From Dentipellis sp. KUC8613 (taxonomy: Eukaryota; Basidiomycota; Agaricomycetes; Russulales; Hericiaceae), in assembly GCA_002286715.1 (NCBI GenBank), contig NSJX01000008.1, forward strand, positions 149,630-213,629: DNA of 64,000 nucleotides. Reading direction: 5' to 3'. The notes beneath the pieces were generated by a model. That model was not told where the DNA came from. It did not search any database and saw nothing but the letters and a program-made list of their open reading frames with translations. Positions 1 to 13,616 of this stretch are shown here, piece after piece. Positions within the stretch are counted from its first letter, which is position 1; every line of letters starts with the position of its first letter. The translations under genes and the position numbers were made by a program.

Positions 1-51
1 GCCGCTTCGCTGTTCTGAGGGCCTTATCTGACGTTCATTCGTCTGTTGCAG

Positions 52-3000
52 CGGAATTGCAGAACTTTCTGTGCGTTGTTTGATACATTTATTAATTTTT
101 ACCTGAACTCTTCTTAGAATCTCCGCAATGCAACGCCAGACAATGATCCAAACAAGGTCGATACACTCATGCGCCTTGCGGCGCTGCACGCCAAGTTATA
201 TCATGTTCGCGGGAATGACCCCGACGTCATTGGTGTTATATCTGCCTTGCGCGAGGCCTCGGGCCTCATCCCAGATCCTTCACAGAAGGTCCTTACCATC
301 GCCAAGGTTGGCACCGTATACCTCGAACGCTTCAAATCCTCAAAAAACCAAAGTGATCTCGACGACGCTATCTCTTGCTTTGCTCAGGCAATCGAGCTCT
401 CGCCCAGGGAACACCCAATGGTGCCAAATTTTCTTATGTCTCTGTCAAGTGTATATGCAAAACGCTTTGAACACTTCCAAAATCGTTCCGATCTAGATCT
501 TGCGATTGCTCAGCTTGAAAAATTGAACGAACTTGTGGGCGAATCTCACCCGGTCAAGCCGCACGCGCTGAAGGAAATGAGAAAACTACAAAGGGTCAGA
601 GAGGCTGGGGATCCGAAGCTCTATCAGGACCAGGCAGAACTGGATGAGATGATTCCATTTCTTCGCAATGCTGGAGAGGCATCATCCTCTGACATCTCCG
701 AGAGGCTGCGCGGCTTGAACCAATTGGGCGCTGTCCTTCGAAGACGCTTCGAGCTTTCAGGGAAAATAGCCGACATCGACGAAGCGATAGCAGTGCAACT
801 GGACATCGTCAAATCTGTTCCGAAAGGTGATCCACAGGAAGCTGCATATTTGGACGGATTATGCTCGTCTCTGATAGAGCGCTACGGACACACGTGGAAT
901 ATCCGCGATATCGACCTCGCGACGGAGTATCAGCAGCGTGCTTGTGACCTTGCACCCGAAGCCGGCTATCTACATACTCTGGGGCTTGTGTACTACCATC
1001 GCTTCCGTGGCCGTCGGGAGCAGCAAGATATGGATCGTGCCGTCGCGTCTTTTATCCAAGCACTTCAGTTGACGGATCATGGCCCGAAGGCCATAGCCTG
1101 CCTCGTGCACCTAGGAAACTGCTTCTGCGCGCGTTACCGCGAGAAGAAGGATGTCTCCGACCTCGACCAAGCTATGGAACACTACTACCGCGCATTGTCC
1201 CTGGTATCAGACGACGACCCTCCGAATGTGAAGCATGGCCTGTCAGTGAATCTAGGGACCGCGCTTACCGAGCGTTTCGTCGCTACTCACGACAAGAGCA
1301 ACATTGACGACGCCATCTCTATCCTCTCCAGTGCATCTGCCTTCATCTCGCCACACCATCCAAACCAGGTAATCTGCGTTCGCAATCTGTCCCATGCATA
1401 CTACAGGCGTTTTGAATCTTATCGCGACCCTGGCGATTCAGCGCAAGCAATGTCAAGGATCCGGTTCGTTGCGCTTCTGGCCACTGCCCATCCCCTGGAT
1501 CGCTACCGTGCGGCCCGGTCATGGGTGTTTTTGACGATAGAGGACAACTCAATTACAGGCTTCTGTGAGGCTGCCGACCTTCTGATGGATCTGGTACCAC
1601 AAGTCGTATGGCTCGGGCGGACGATCCCTGAGCGGCACGAAGAGATCACGGTGATAGGTAACGACTTGCAGCTCGTAGCCAGCGTCGCGTTTGTGGAGCA
1701 CCTTCCCCAGAAGGCACTGGTATGGCTAGAGCGAAGCCGTTCCATTGTATGGCACCAACAACTAAGCCTTCGGGCATCCATGGGAACACTCCAAATGGAG
1801 GATCCCGACCTTGCAAGAAAACTCGGGGACGTTGCTGAGGCTCTGGATTACGTGAGTACCCGAAGGGTCGAGGGAGCGTCGCTGGACTTGGCAGATTCTA
1901 GCTCGGCGGAACAAACAGAACAGACACAACGACGACTGGCAGAGCAGTGGAGCGAGCTGACTGAACGAGTCAGGGAGCTGCCTGCTTTCAGGGATTTCCT
2001 GCAGCCGCAGAGCGTTGACAAGCTGCGAGAGGCGACGAGATATGGTACCATCGTGCTCATCGTTCCCGCAGGCCCGGTCAAACACTGTTCGGTTGCTATT
2101 CTGACGCCACGCTCGAACCAGGTGAAAATGATGATGTTCCCGGAGTTTCCAGGAAGCAAAGCTGAGAAGCTCTGGGAGGAACTGAGAAAATTGCTGCAGG
2201 CCTCTCATGTGCGGTCCCGGGGTACAATGCCTCGCGCCGGTCTTGGGTGGACCGGAGGATTTGACAAGATCTTGTCAATTCTTTGGAATGGGTTGGTCAA
2301 ACCCATTCTGGACGCTTTGGAATTCAAGGTGGATTTGAAACAGGTCCCTTACCTGACAAGAAGTCTGACGCCGTGCATTTGACAGATTCCCGACGAAGGA
2401 GAACCCCTACCTCGCATCATCTGGTGCCCGACAGGCCCGTTTTCCTTCCTTCCAATACACGCCGCAGGTCTCTACCACAGGACCGAACCCGGCCATCGAG
2501 TCTCTGATTACGCCATATCGTCGTACACAACCACAATTACCGCTCTGCTCCAAAATCCTGTCTTACCCTCCGCGAGCGTCCCGTCCCTCCTCGCAGTGAG
2601 CCAACCAAACACCCCAAACCTCACCGCTCTCCCCGAAACCGAGGTCGAAATTCGCGCAATCCAAGAATGTATTCAGCCTGTGCACTTAGAATGGCTTAAT
2701 GGACCCGATGCCACGGTCGAGCAAACGCGTGCGCAGATAAGTCAGAGCTCCTGGATTCACCTTGCCTGCCACGCCACGCAGCATCCGACAGACCCGCTAA
2801 AGAGCGCGATATGCCTGTACGACGGCCGACTAGAGCTGGGCGACATCATCCGGGAGTCTCACGCGCATGCGGAGTTTGCTTTCCTCTCCGCGTGCCAGAC
2901 GTCTGCCGGGGACGAAAAGCTGTCGGACGAAGCCGTGCATCTCGCGGCGGGGATGCAGATGGCGGGGTACCGGAGCGTCGTGGCGACGATGTGGTCGATC

Positions 3001-3192
3001 AGTGACAAAGACGGACCGCCCCTGGCGAGCGATTTTTATAGGCGCATGTTCGAAGCGAGGCCAGAGTGTACGCGCGCAGCGAGGGCGCTGCACGATGCGG
3101 TGGCCAAGTTGCGCGATGACACGCGTTCTCAATCCGGTGTTACAGACGAGTGGTTCTTGCGATGGGTGCCGTTCATACATCTCGGAATATAG
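52..3192 (+). CDS. TPR-CHAT protein (5' partial)
   Basis: The N-terminal two thirds is a chain of degenerate TPR-like helices, with recurring Y/L-x-x-RF motifs followed by D-LD-AI segments. The C-terminal part is a CHAT domain, a caspase-like fold of the separase/paracaspase clan. The putative catalytic pair is visible: His in LACHA (about 2770) and Cys in LSACQT (about 2890). Introns are inferred at 71-117 and 2329-2385; the second joins in phase 0 and restores IPDEGEPLPR upstream of the CHAT core. A short exon at 52-70 is likely, and the true start lies left of the window, so at least 1,011 residues are present. CHAT proteins with TPR repeats are common in Agaricomycetes; proteolytic activity and substrate are unknown. 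No frameshift was seen. Confidence 0.85.
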
Positions 3193-3720
3193 GCCGCGCA
3201 TGCAGGCCTAAGGTGGATAGCATTTTAGATGGGTGGCACTTGCCCATGACCTAAGCATACGAAAAATTAGAGGCTTACTGAGATTGTGGACGACCACTGT
3301 CAGTACATACGCAATGGCGACTTTGAATAGGCTGTGTTGGGACCAACACCATTGATTCCGCAATAGCCAGGGAAGGGCGAAGCTCGATTGGTGGGGTACA
3401 GCAGTAGCGACGTACACAATGGTTTGGCAGCAGAGAGCTGACAGTGGGTTCTGTTGTGCCTTTTACCGGGCATGCGACCGGGGGGAAACAGAGAAACGGT
3501 CTGCATGGGCATGAGGACTACTTTTGCGAAATCTCGAGAAATGCCGAATGCTCCGAGAACAACTCGACTGAGCCGAGGTAGCGCAACTTGTGACATTACT
3601 GCGATGGTTACAGTACGCCTCTTTCCTGACGAGTGACCTCAAGGCACGTTAATACGACGTGGTAATCCAAGTCGATCTCCCGACAGCTTACCAGTGCATT
3701 CTCACAACAATCACCCCTTC
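3193..3720. other. Intergenic, convergent 3' ends
   Basis: This 528-base gap separates the 3' ends of the CHAT gene (+) and TGS1 (-). Only short open frames without recognisable similarity are present. It probably holds both transcript ends. Confidence 0.5.
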
Positions 3721-5009
<1,289 letters not shown>

Positions 5010-5272
5010 GAATAGAGAAGTCCTTTAGAATGTAAAACGGTGGTACACGCACGAGCAGGCAGGCGGCGAGTGAGGGAAGCCAAGGTTAGTAGTATTACGT
5101 ACGTAGAAGTCGAAGTGTGCGTGGGTTTATAGACAACTCGATTTACATGGAGGTCCTTGAGCTATTTCGTTTGCTCCAATATTTTATGAAGAGACGAAGA
5201 CGTTGAAAGCCTCGAAAAGTAGATACAGAGACGGAATTCAATGAAGAGGATCAAGCCTGGACTCTAAATATA

Positions 5273-7047
5273 TCATTTATCACTTGCTTCAAATGCGCGA
5301 AGCTTGCTTTCGGCCTCCTCCCACTGGCCCTCCGGATCTGTATTCCATTGGAATTGCCATCTATCACAAATCCCCTTTCGCCATCTTCCGAGCGCTTCTA
5401 CATCTCCACGATCCGCACCGTCGTATTCAGGGCCGTTGAATTCATACATGAGACCCGCCTCTCTAGATCGTGCGACGACGGCTTGAGAAAATGCGAGACG
5501 GATGTCCTGGTAAATCTGCAACGCCCTGGAAATTGTTTCGAATGTCGTGTTTTGGTGAGAGAGGATCCTGCCAAGTAGATATGCGTCCTACGATACCGAC
5601 TTGGTGAGTTGATGCGAGAGTCACGGAGCAGACCCACCTCAATCGCTTGACCCGCTCCGGCGGAAAGATGGGTCGTCATTGCGTGCATCTACGAGGAATC
5701 AAACTGAGATATCAGAGGCTAGTGAAACATGATACGAACTGCATCTCCAAGGATCGCCACTCGTCCATGAGCCGCAAACGGAACAGATTCCATCACGTGC
5801 GGTGTCCAGCGTAAAGCCGTTGTGTCGAGAGCCTCACAAGGTCTTCAGCATCGCTGTCTTTACCAATCGGTACAGATACAAACCTGCAATAGCTCCTGAA
5901 CATCGGACTCCCAGCCTTCAAAGGGCGCAATAACGTCTTCTTTGGGAGCTTCAGCAACCCATTTGTCGGGGAAAGGCGTTCCTTCGCCACCTGGAACGGT
6001 GTAGAAAGCGAGGAAGTTGATGAACGCGCCGTTGGAGACTGGATATGCAATTAGATGCTAAAGTTTCATCAATTCATTCTCCTCCTGCCCATTGAAATTT
6101 GAGTACGCGCCTTTCCCTTCCCGCTATACTTTCAGAGTGCATGAAGTTAGACTGAAATAAAGCATAGATAAGAGAAATCGTCGAGCATACGCAAGTAATC
6201 TCTCCAGTCCACACTGAATGCTCGGGCCGCACTTTCTCTGGCGCGATGAGGCTGCGATACAGCACTGTGCCAGTCCATTTTGGCTCGATGGACTTCAACA
6301 AGGCTTCAGGAGACCGCAGTCCATCCGAGAGAAAGCCAGATTCCACCAGATCCTTGCCGACTGCACCTCGTACCGCAGAGTGAATCCCGTCGGCTCCTAC
6401 CAGTACATCTGTGACGGCAGTGTGTCCGTCCGCAAAGTGCAGTGTGAGTGTCCCGTCCGTGTTGCGGGTATAAGTTGTGAGGCGCTTCGACGTGTGGATC
6501 GTGCAGTTGGTCGGAAGAAGGGCTTGCAGCATCTCCATGAGGTGCATACGATGCAACGGAATCATGTTGTCTGCCATGCATGCACAGTTGATGAGCATCG
6601 CATATTCTGCAACTTTCATATACATTACCTACAGGGAGCGACTACTCGACAAACATCAACTCCCGGTTCCGCTTGGTCACTCCTCCGGAAAAGCATCACT
6701 AGGCCTATCCTTCTTGATGTGAGCAACCCCTATCTGCAAATGAACAAAAAAGACGCACATTCTCCCTCCTTAGGCACGGAGAACCCGCGCTTCTTCATCT
6801 CGTTCTCAAACCCCAGCCGACGCATCACGTCCCATGTACGCTTCGACACCGCCAAGCCCGCGCCCAACGTACCAATCTCAGGGGAAGACTCATATATGTC
6901 CACAGGTATGTCGCCGTAGCGCCCCAGAGTTACTGCAAGCGTCAAGCCACCTATGCCTCCGCCACTAGAAAAGAGGATTCATGACTAGTCGGCCTCCAAG
7001 CTGGGGATAACGCACCAAATTGCGACTCGAAATTTAGGATTCGGCAT
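5273..7047 (-). CDS. FAD-dependent monooxygenase, salicylate-hydroxylase type
   Basis: The gene is spliced with about eight introns. Exon 1 (7016-7047) encodes MPNPKFRVAI and joins exon 2 to give the FAD-binding CGGGIGG. Further family marks are LFRRSDQAEPG, VGADGIHSAVRG (the DG motif), HLIAYPVSNGAFIN and GDAMHAMTTHLSAGAGQA, which contacts FAD. These place it in the PF01494 group of single-component flavin hydroxylases related to salicylate hydroxylase; the substrate cannot be read from sequence. The intron at 6058-6110 appears to use a GC-AG pair (AAG|GCGCGT), because only that junction restores the conserved GKGKHLIAYP frame. Some exon borders around 6600 are less certain. It is probably cytosolic; no signal peptide is seen. 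Confidence 0.85.
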
Positions 7048-7309
7048 ACGACACTATAGAAAGAGCACAGCAGACTAGGAGAATGGAAGCGAGACCATTG
7101 AGCGCAGCAACTCCGAGTCGATTTATAGGCATGTCCGTGAGAGAAAACTTGACAGGTGCGAAGAACGCAGTCAAGCATGGTGGTGATATTGCGCTTCAGG
7201 GTGTTCTCTCAAGGTTATTTCCCCTCCTGATCTGATGCTGTTCCGGAAGAGCATGGTACACGAAACTGAACGTGCAAGGGTTGTTGCTATTTAGTAAACT
7301 ATCGCGGAA

Positions 7310-7780
7310 TCAGGTAGCGCCAGCGCTGATAATAGTGCGCTCGTTGGGCGAGCTTGCCGAGAAAATCTCGACTACATCGAAGGACGATTTATCCTCCTCA
7401 TAGACATAGCTGAACTGACCTGCAAAGCAGCTGGCCTCGGCAGCACGAGGATGTTCATAAGGCACTCGCCTAAAAGCGACAAAGTACGAACATGACTGCC
7501 CGTCCGGGTCAGGAATTTCTATCTGCGCTTCAATGAGCAAAGACGCACCTCTTTTCATTATACTACGTATTTGTTGACCTGCAGAGGTGCATTGAAGGGG
7601 CGAGTCGAAGAATGAAACTCGCAAAGAAACTCAGCCACGTTGAAGTGAGCATACACGATCACGTGGTGAGAAGGCCGGCGCCTGTTGCTGAAGCGGCTGT
7701 GCGGTGGCCTTTCTCTGAGGCAGCTTGTCCTCAAACACCATGAAGTACCAGAGGCTCTCCCTTTTGTTCGGCATGGTCAT
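7310..7780 (-). CDS. Small hypothetical protein
   Basis: Two exons (7657-7780 and 7310-7578), joined by a 78-base GT-AG intron in phase 1, give an open product of about 130 aa starting MTMPNKRESLWYFMVF. The second exon has a mixed, protein-like composition (SLLIEAQIEIPDPDGQS, AEASCFAGQFSYVYEEDKSS). I do not recognise a family; there is no signal peptide or clear membrane segment. It faces the FunK1 gene head to head with about 140 bases between starts, so the two may share a promoter. The unbroken frame across the splice supports a real gene. Confidence 0.5.
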
Positions 7781-7917
7781 GCCACAGTTACAAAGCGATC
7801 ATTGTAGATGAAGACACGCCTTTCTCGTCTCCACAGTGGTCACGGGCCTATAAGTGTAGTTCGTGCATCTACTTATTCTGTATCTTCGATACTTCTTCAC
7901 CCTCGACGCCCACCACG

Positions 7918-9999
7918 ATGCGTGCGACTCACGAGAGCTTCGGTGAGCTGACTGGTCATGCAAAATGATGACGATAGCTGATACAGATGTTCAAGTGGAC
8001 TCATCACTCCAGGATGACCTGAATGCGCTCCGGGAGGACATCCCCGTCACCACTTTTATCAAGCACGTCTGGGGCTACGATTCTGCAGACATCCACTGGG
8101 ACGAATGGGATTTCGAGCAACCCGTGGAATTGGAGAACCAATTTTTTAGCTCCACTACCACTGAAGACCACTATCGGGCATTCTTCGACCTCGTGAATCA
8201 CGCGCTCCAGCAAGCAGACGACGCGAAAGTCGCGCGCACCAGCGATCCTTACCGCGTGGGTTTCCAAATTATAACCTCCGAAATTGCAAAGGAGACGGGC
8301 TCCGATCTGGTGCGCAGGATAGACGAGAATGTGCATATGGCTCTGAACGACGAGAGCGTGCGTGGCATGTACACGGCTGCTCAGATTCTGAGCGTTCCCT
8401 TGACGGGAGAGTTTACACATACTCAGAGAGCGTCATCGAGCGAGGAGTGGACCGGCGGCGCTGGAGCTGTGGACGACGAGATGGATCAGGATCCGTCTAC
8501 TAACAGCTTTGCGGAAAGCTTGTGGTCGCAAGACGCGCGCAACGCTACTCCGGGTGAGATACGGCTTTCGAATTATGCTGCTAACGCGTTGTCTCTGGCG
8601 GGGAACCGGCGCTACGTCACTGGTGTTCTTCTTCAAAACGCAAAGGCCACGCTCTGGTACTTCGACCGCATGGGTATTGTGCGGAGCCAGGCTTTTGACT
8701 TGTTCGCGGATCCCTGGCTCACTGTCTTGACGGCCGTAGCCATAGACTGTTGCAACGCACAGGCAGTCGGGTACCAGCCTCTGCTCAGCCCGTCATTCAA
8801 CGAGTCTCGATCTTCTGTCAAAGGTAGCAATCTGGACATGTCAAATGCCATCAATAGATCTGGGAATGGTACTACGCCGGCTGGGTTTTCTTTCACCGTC
8901 ACGAATGACGCTCTCCATCTTCAGCGCGGACTTATTGGGCGTGGTACTGTCGTCTTGCCTCTCCGGCCTACGTCTATGTCGATCAAAGCATGCACCTCGG
9001 AGGATCTTATTGCGAAGATGAGCTGGCCACTCGCGTACCGTGGACGAGAGGACGCGCTCATTCGCATGATTCGGCAGCGAGTGGGATCGCGCTGGAAGAA
9101 ACACATTCCTGATATCCAATGCTCGCTTTGCTTGGAAGGTGACACCCTTGATCTCCCCAGGTTCAAGATGGGACTGAGGGAGAGGGTCGAAGATGAACGA
9201 GTGTTTAGGGTGCTCGTATGCCCTCGATACGAACGTTTGCAATACGCCCAAACGCTGGAAGAATTCAAGACGATATTTGTCGACAACGTCCGATGTGAGA
9301 TTCTGATTGCATTCTGATGAATTCATGCTGACGGAACCTGCATCCACAGGCCATCACGCAGTCTTTACGAATGCGAAAGTCCTCCATCGCGATTTGAGTG
9401 CCGACAATCTCATGTTTCACCGGGACACTGACGGTGGCGTATGCGGCGTACTCAACGACTGGGACATGGCCCTGGACCTCAAGACACAGGCGCCCTCTCG
9501 GAAGCCAACGGATCCTATCGGCACGACGCCCTTCATGGCGCTCGAGCTCCTCACCGAAGAGCCGTCGACGCACCGCTACCGCCACGACCTGGAGTCATTC
9601 GTATACATCCTGATCTGGTGCACGATACAGCTCGGTCTGGACGGGAGGCTGCTTCGACCCCGGCATCCAGCGCTAGCGGATTGGTGCCACGGCGACTGGG
9701 CTGCGAACGGGCGCGCGAAGCTGAGCGCGTTGATGCCATTCTCTGACGAGCAGAGGGCATTGTTGAAGGCAGTGAGGGCACCATTCAGGCCGTTAGTGGA
9801 TACGTGGATCAGGCCCTTGTTGAGGCTGCTGAGAAGGGCTCACGGTAGGCGTGCGGACCACGTAGAGGCGCTGGCGCTGGCGGATGATGGGAAGGCTCAC
9901 GCTGCGTATCGTCTACGTAGCGAAAGCTGGGACGAGGACACGATAGGAGGTTCGTTCACGTATGAAGCTTTCATGTATACGATTGGCGAGGAGCCGTAG
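7918..9999 (+). CDS. FunK1-type protein kinase
   Basis: I place the start at 7918: a 25-base first exon, a 44-base intron (7943-7986) and a phase match into the long exon. An ATG at 7965 is the unspliced alternative. A third junction (9295-9349) joins the N-terminal part to the catalytic core, giving about 660 aa. The core shows HRDLSADNLMF (catalytic loop), LNDWDMAL in place of DFG and an activation segment ending TTPFMALELL. This is the fungal FunK1 family (PF17667), expanded in basidiomycetes, with mostly unknown substrates. The N-terminal 400 residues carry the poorly conserved nucleotide-binding lobe. All motifs expected for an active enzyme of this family seem present. Confidence 0.88.
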
Positions 10000-10193
10000 C
10001 GAGGGGGTCGAATTATCTCTAAGTTTCAAGCGCTACTATAGGTTGGGTCTGAACTAAGGTCAAGGAGCTGCGAGCTGTTATGGTGAAAGCCTGTGAGAGC
10101 CGGAATATCGACAAAAGACAGATAGCGGTCAATGTATATGACCTTTTCCTCTGACAAAGAGGAGGCAAAAAACGTCGTGGGTAGCATCTCTCT

Positions 10194-10266
10194 GGCCAAT
10201 GTGGGGATCGAACCCAAGACCTTCGCGTTATTAGCACGACGCTCTAACCAGCTGAGCTAGTCGGCC
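10194..10266 (-). tRNA. tRNA-Ile (anticodon AAU)
   Basis: This 73-base cloverleaf has anticodon loop CTAATAA (AAU, decoding AUU), a T-loop GGTTCGATCCC and no intron. It matches the copies at 14052 and 37278 except at the seventh acceptor pair, where a C-to-T change on the + strand (CG to TG) turns C-G into C-A. One mismatch at the base of the stem may be tolerated. Confidence 0.93.
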
Positions 10267-11751
10267 ATGTCGTGAGGCGTTCTTTTTAGTTTATACCACG
10301 CATCATTCAGATATCGGTGCGCGCGTATCCGACAGTGCTCTCATGCGCGCTGCCTTCAACCACGCCCTTGATCAGTATGAGTATCGTTTCGCTGGCCGTC
10401 CTCCCTCAAACTCTTGCCACAGCATCTGGGAGCTGTTGTTTTCTACGTTGCTACTGTTGCGGTCCTCGGGGGTTGAGCACTTACCGATATCAGTCACCAC
10501 ATCAACGCGCATGGGATGACTTCCACACGCGTACTAGTCCTGCAATAGTAGGCCACGCGTCCAGGGCTTCAAAGGGAAGATAGTGGATAGAGCAGTGAAT
10601 GAGGTGCGTCGTATAACTTCTGCGAGCTGTCCGGGCATCGCGCTAACCGCACCAGTACTGTGCGTGTAGATGTTCGGATGTCGGGCTCTCGGCGCTTCTC
10701 GCCTTGCGTGGCTTGAAGGTCGCCGCGTTCCTTATGCGAAGCTTCGCGTCTGACGTTCAAACGTCTGACTTGTCTGTCTGGGCCCGAAGTTTGACCCGAA
10801 TGACGACTTACGGTCTTTCCGGATCGCGTGTTCTGCTTTTGGCTTGTTGGCAGCCATACCTTCAGATCATCGACATGAACGCGTCAGTGCGACTCAAATT
10901 TGTTGAACAGTACGTTGACGTTACAGATATCGCTGTCGACGAGCTCTTATGGCAGCATTGTTTTCTGGTGGCAGACACCTTCTCGACGTGTCTTGTCCTT
11001 ATAATCACCATCTCTTCGCCTAGAGGCCCAGCAGTAGTCGCCACATTCGATGATATTCTTTTAGGCAGGTTGTAAAATCGGGGCGTAGAGCCGCGATGCG
11101 GCATCATGAGGCATCTGGCCATCGCGAATCACGTCAAACAAGCATAGGACACATTCGTGGTGCGTCTTCCCTTTTACCTTGATGTAGATCCTGCTGAGAA
11201 CATGTTCTTACGTGCATCATAAGATCGGCTTTGTTGGTCGTTATCTTGCGCTCACAACAGATTCTGACCGCGAGTTTGAGGCCGGCACGACACCCATACC
11301 GAATACTCATAGCCCCGGGTTCGACGAGCGCATCAGCTCTTGTGGAGCAGCGTCGTCTCTAGATGGCAATTCGTCAGTTGGCGGCAGCTGGTAATCCGAT
11401 CGGGGAAGGCTCTCGCGTTGACGGGCAGCTTGCGCCGTATGCTACCTGACTCGATCGTCGTACACTGGGGAGGAGAATCCCCTTGATTCCATCCGAGTAT
11501 CCGCTGTGGTGATGCTGTGATGCATGAGCGAGGGGATTCCAACTTCCTCAATGTCGGCGTGTTCACCGCCCGTGGTACGTTGCATGCCCCTAGATGGGCG
11601 GATTTTCTACATGTCCGAGCCTCGTTGCTACGCTCAATCACAATGTCTGTTCCCTCGTCGCGCCCCACATCTATCCATCGGAGCACTTCAGGTATAAGTG
11701 AGCAGTGCAGCATGTTCCACGCGCTTCGGTCCGCCGTTTCGACGTGCTGCG
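10267..11751. other. Gene-poor stretch upstream of DUF6534 gene A
   Basis: About 1.5 kb with ordinary GC and CpG content. Open frames (for example 10704-11075 + and 11333-11866 -) show no recognisable domain or convincing splice pattern. It may contain the promoter of the membrane-protein gene and decayed sequence. No supported gene was found. Confidence 0.4.
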
Positions 11752-13616
11752 ATGCGTGCTTCGCTGAGTTCCTTCGAATCCTCTGATTCCCTCTCGATAT
11801 CTGTAGGTGCAATCTATGGTTGTTTGCTTGCAATGGCTTTGTATGTCCTTCAATAGTATCCAGCAATAATTGGACACTTGTTGATAAAACTTGTTATGAC
11901 AGTCTATATGGTACAACAACCATGCAAAGCTTGACATATTTTCGGATGTATCCCGAGGATAGGTTGCTGCACAAGCTAACAGTGAGTGCACATGATGTTC
12001 TACATTATGGTGGGTAGCCTAAATCTCTTTGCTCAAGGTTGCAATACTGTGGTATGCTTCTGAGCCCTTTCTTGGAGCTCCTGTTGTGCTGATGGTTGTG
12101 GTAGGATTGTTGACACCACAAATTCAGTCCTTATTGCCTATGGAATATATAGGTGCTTGTTGGTGGTAATCAAGGAAACACTTTTTACTATTTACTCAAA
12201 ACCATTTCCAAGGTATGTAATTTCTTCTATAAAAATGATTCAGCTCATTTTGCCTCTTTACTTCAGAACATTGGTGGTTTGTCTATGATACATATCCTCT
12301 CTTTTTTGCTTATTTGTCTATCATTTATAGACTACCATAGTACTAGCAGTAAGTTTCTCTATATTTTCTTGAACTCTCTTGTTTATTTTATTTGCTAGAC
12401 CATCAGTGATGCTATTGTCAGAGGGTGAGTTTGTATGTCCTTTTCCTATACCATTCACATGTCATTCAATATGATAAAGCTTTTACTGGATGAGAATATG
12501 GAAATGTATGTGCATGTTTGATTCTTGGCAGTCATTATGAATTGAATCCCTTTGCAGTGAGCAAAGGCAGTCAGACAATCACTGGAATAATAGTGGGTCT
12601 CAAAGCTAAAATGATTTCTTGCAGTCCTTATGATGAGATTTATCAGATTCTTTTGAGTTTGCCACCAATTGGTGAGTTTATCAGATATTTTATATCCAAT
12701 ATATTGCCTGAAGAGTCATTTTAAAGGTGCAGGATTCTGTATGTATTGTTCAATACACATGTTTTTGAATATTGAAGTTTTTTTTTGCACAGATCTTGCA
12801 GCTAAATTGTAAGAATAATCTGAATATACTGCATTTATATGAGTTGATATGATGGTTTTTCTCAGCTATAGGCTTCCAGCCCTGCTTAATATCTCAGACA
12901 CTTCAGTACAATTTTTTATCACCATGTGAATGTATGCAAGAACTGAAAAATCTCTTAGGATGCAGTTTATTTTGTTCTAGAATCCATATGTGCTGCAGAT
13001 TGTGCAATTTCCATTGTCATGATGATGCTCCTCTGGGATATGCACACTTCAATGAAGAAGTATGTTGAACTCTTGGGTTTTCACTTGTCTGTACTGATTA
13101 GCTGAAGGCCAACAACATTCATAAACACACTCATTATCTTAGTGTTGACATCTGGCTTGATCACCAGGTATGAAACAGTTCACAAGAGATGATATTATAT
13201 TCATGAGGGTCTTTAGTGTTTTTGCCATTGTGATTCTTATCACAGTAAGAATTTTCTAGAATTATCTGATTTGAAGCTTATATGATCTAGTCTGCTGCTG
13301 GGCAGATTTTCATCTGCATTGGCCTATATCTTATGTTCAGTAAATGTAAGTCTGAAGAAAATGCCATTGAGTATCCTGCTTATGTGCTGTCCAAGTTTAT
13401 ATCAACAGTCTGTTGACTACATTCAACAATAGAGTACCATCAAGGCAATATAGAAACCAGCTGAATGGTACAACTGCATTTCCTTCACACAGACTGCAGT
13501 TATCAAACCATCCATCTTTTGGCTATTCTAGTCAAGTACACATTCAAGATCCACCACATACATCAGGCAAGACATTTGTTTTATCTATATTCTGTCCAAT
13601 TCTCAACATTCCTTAG
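11752..13616 (+). CDS. DUF6534-type multi-pass membrane protein, gene A
   Basis: Hand splicing gives 15 small exons: 11752-11840, 11903-11981, 12038-12051, 12105-12212, 12267-12276, 12331-12348, 12399-12424, 12480-12505, 12558-12592, 12647-12671, 12981-13059, 13108-13167, 13208-13244, 13291-13345 and 13396-13616. Together they give about 293 aa without a stop. Another exon may lie within 12672-12980. Landmarks shared with genes B and C are LYGTTTMQSLTYF, IVDTTNSVLIAYGIY, TISDAIVRGFYWMRIWK, FINTLIILVLTSGLIT and YINSLLTTFNNR. The last two are typical of the DUF6534 end, and the hydrophobic blocks suggest about seven membrane passes. Function is unknown. From exon 3 onward the gene has no CpG at all, yet the frame is kept. 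Confidence 0.75.

Noticed and set aside
10704..11075. 123-codon plus-strand frame
   Set aside because: No recognisable motif; no splice context or partner exons found.
11333..11866. 177-codon minus-strand frame overlapping exon 1 of gene A
   Set aside because: Overlaps a better supported exon on the other strand and has no recognisable feature.
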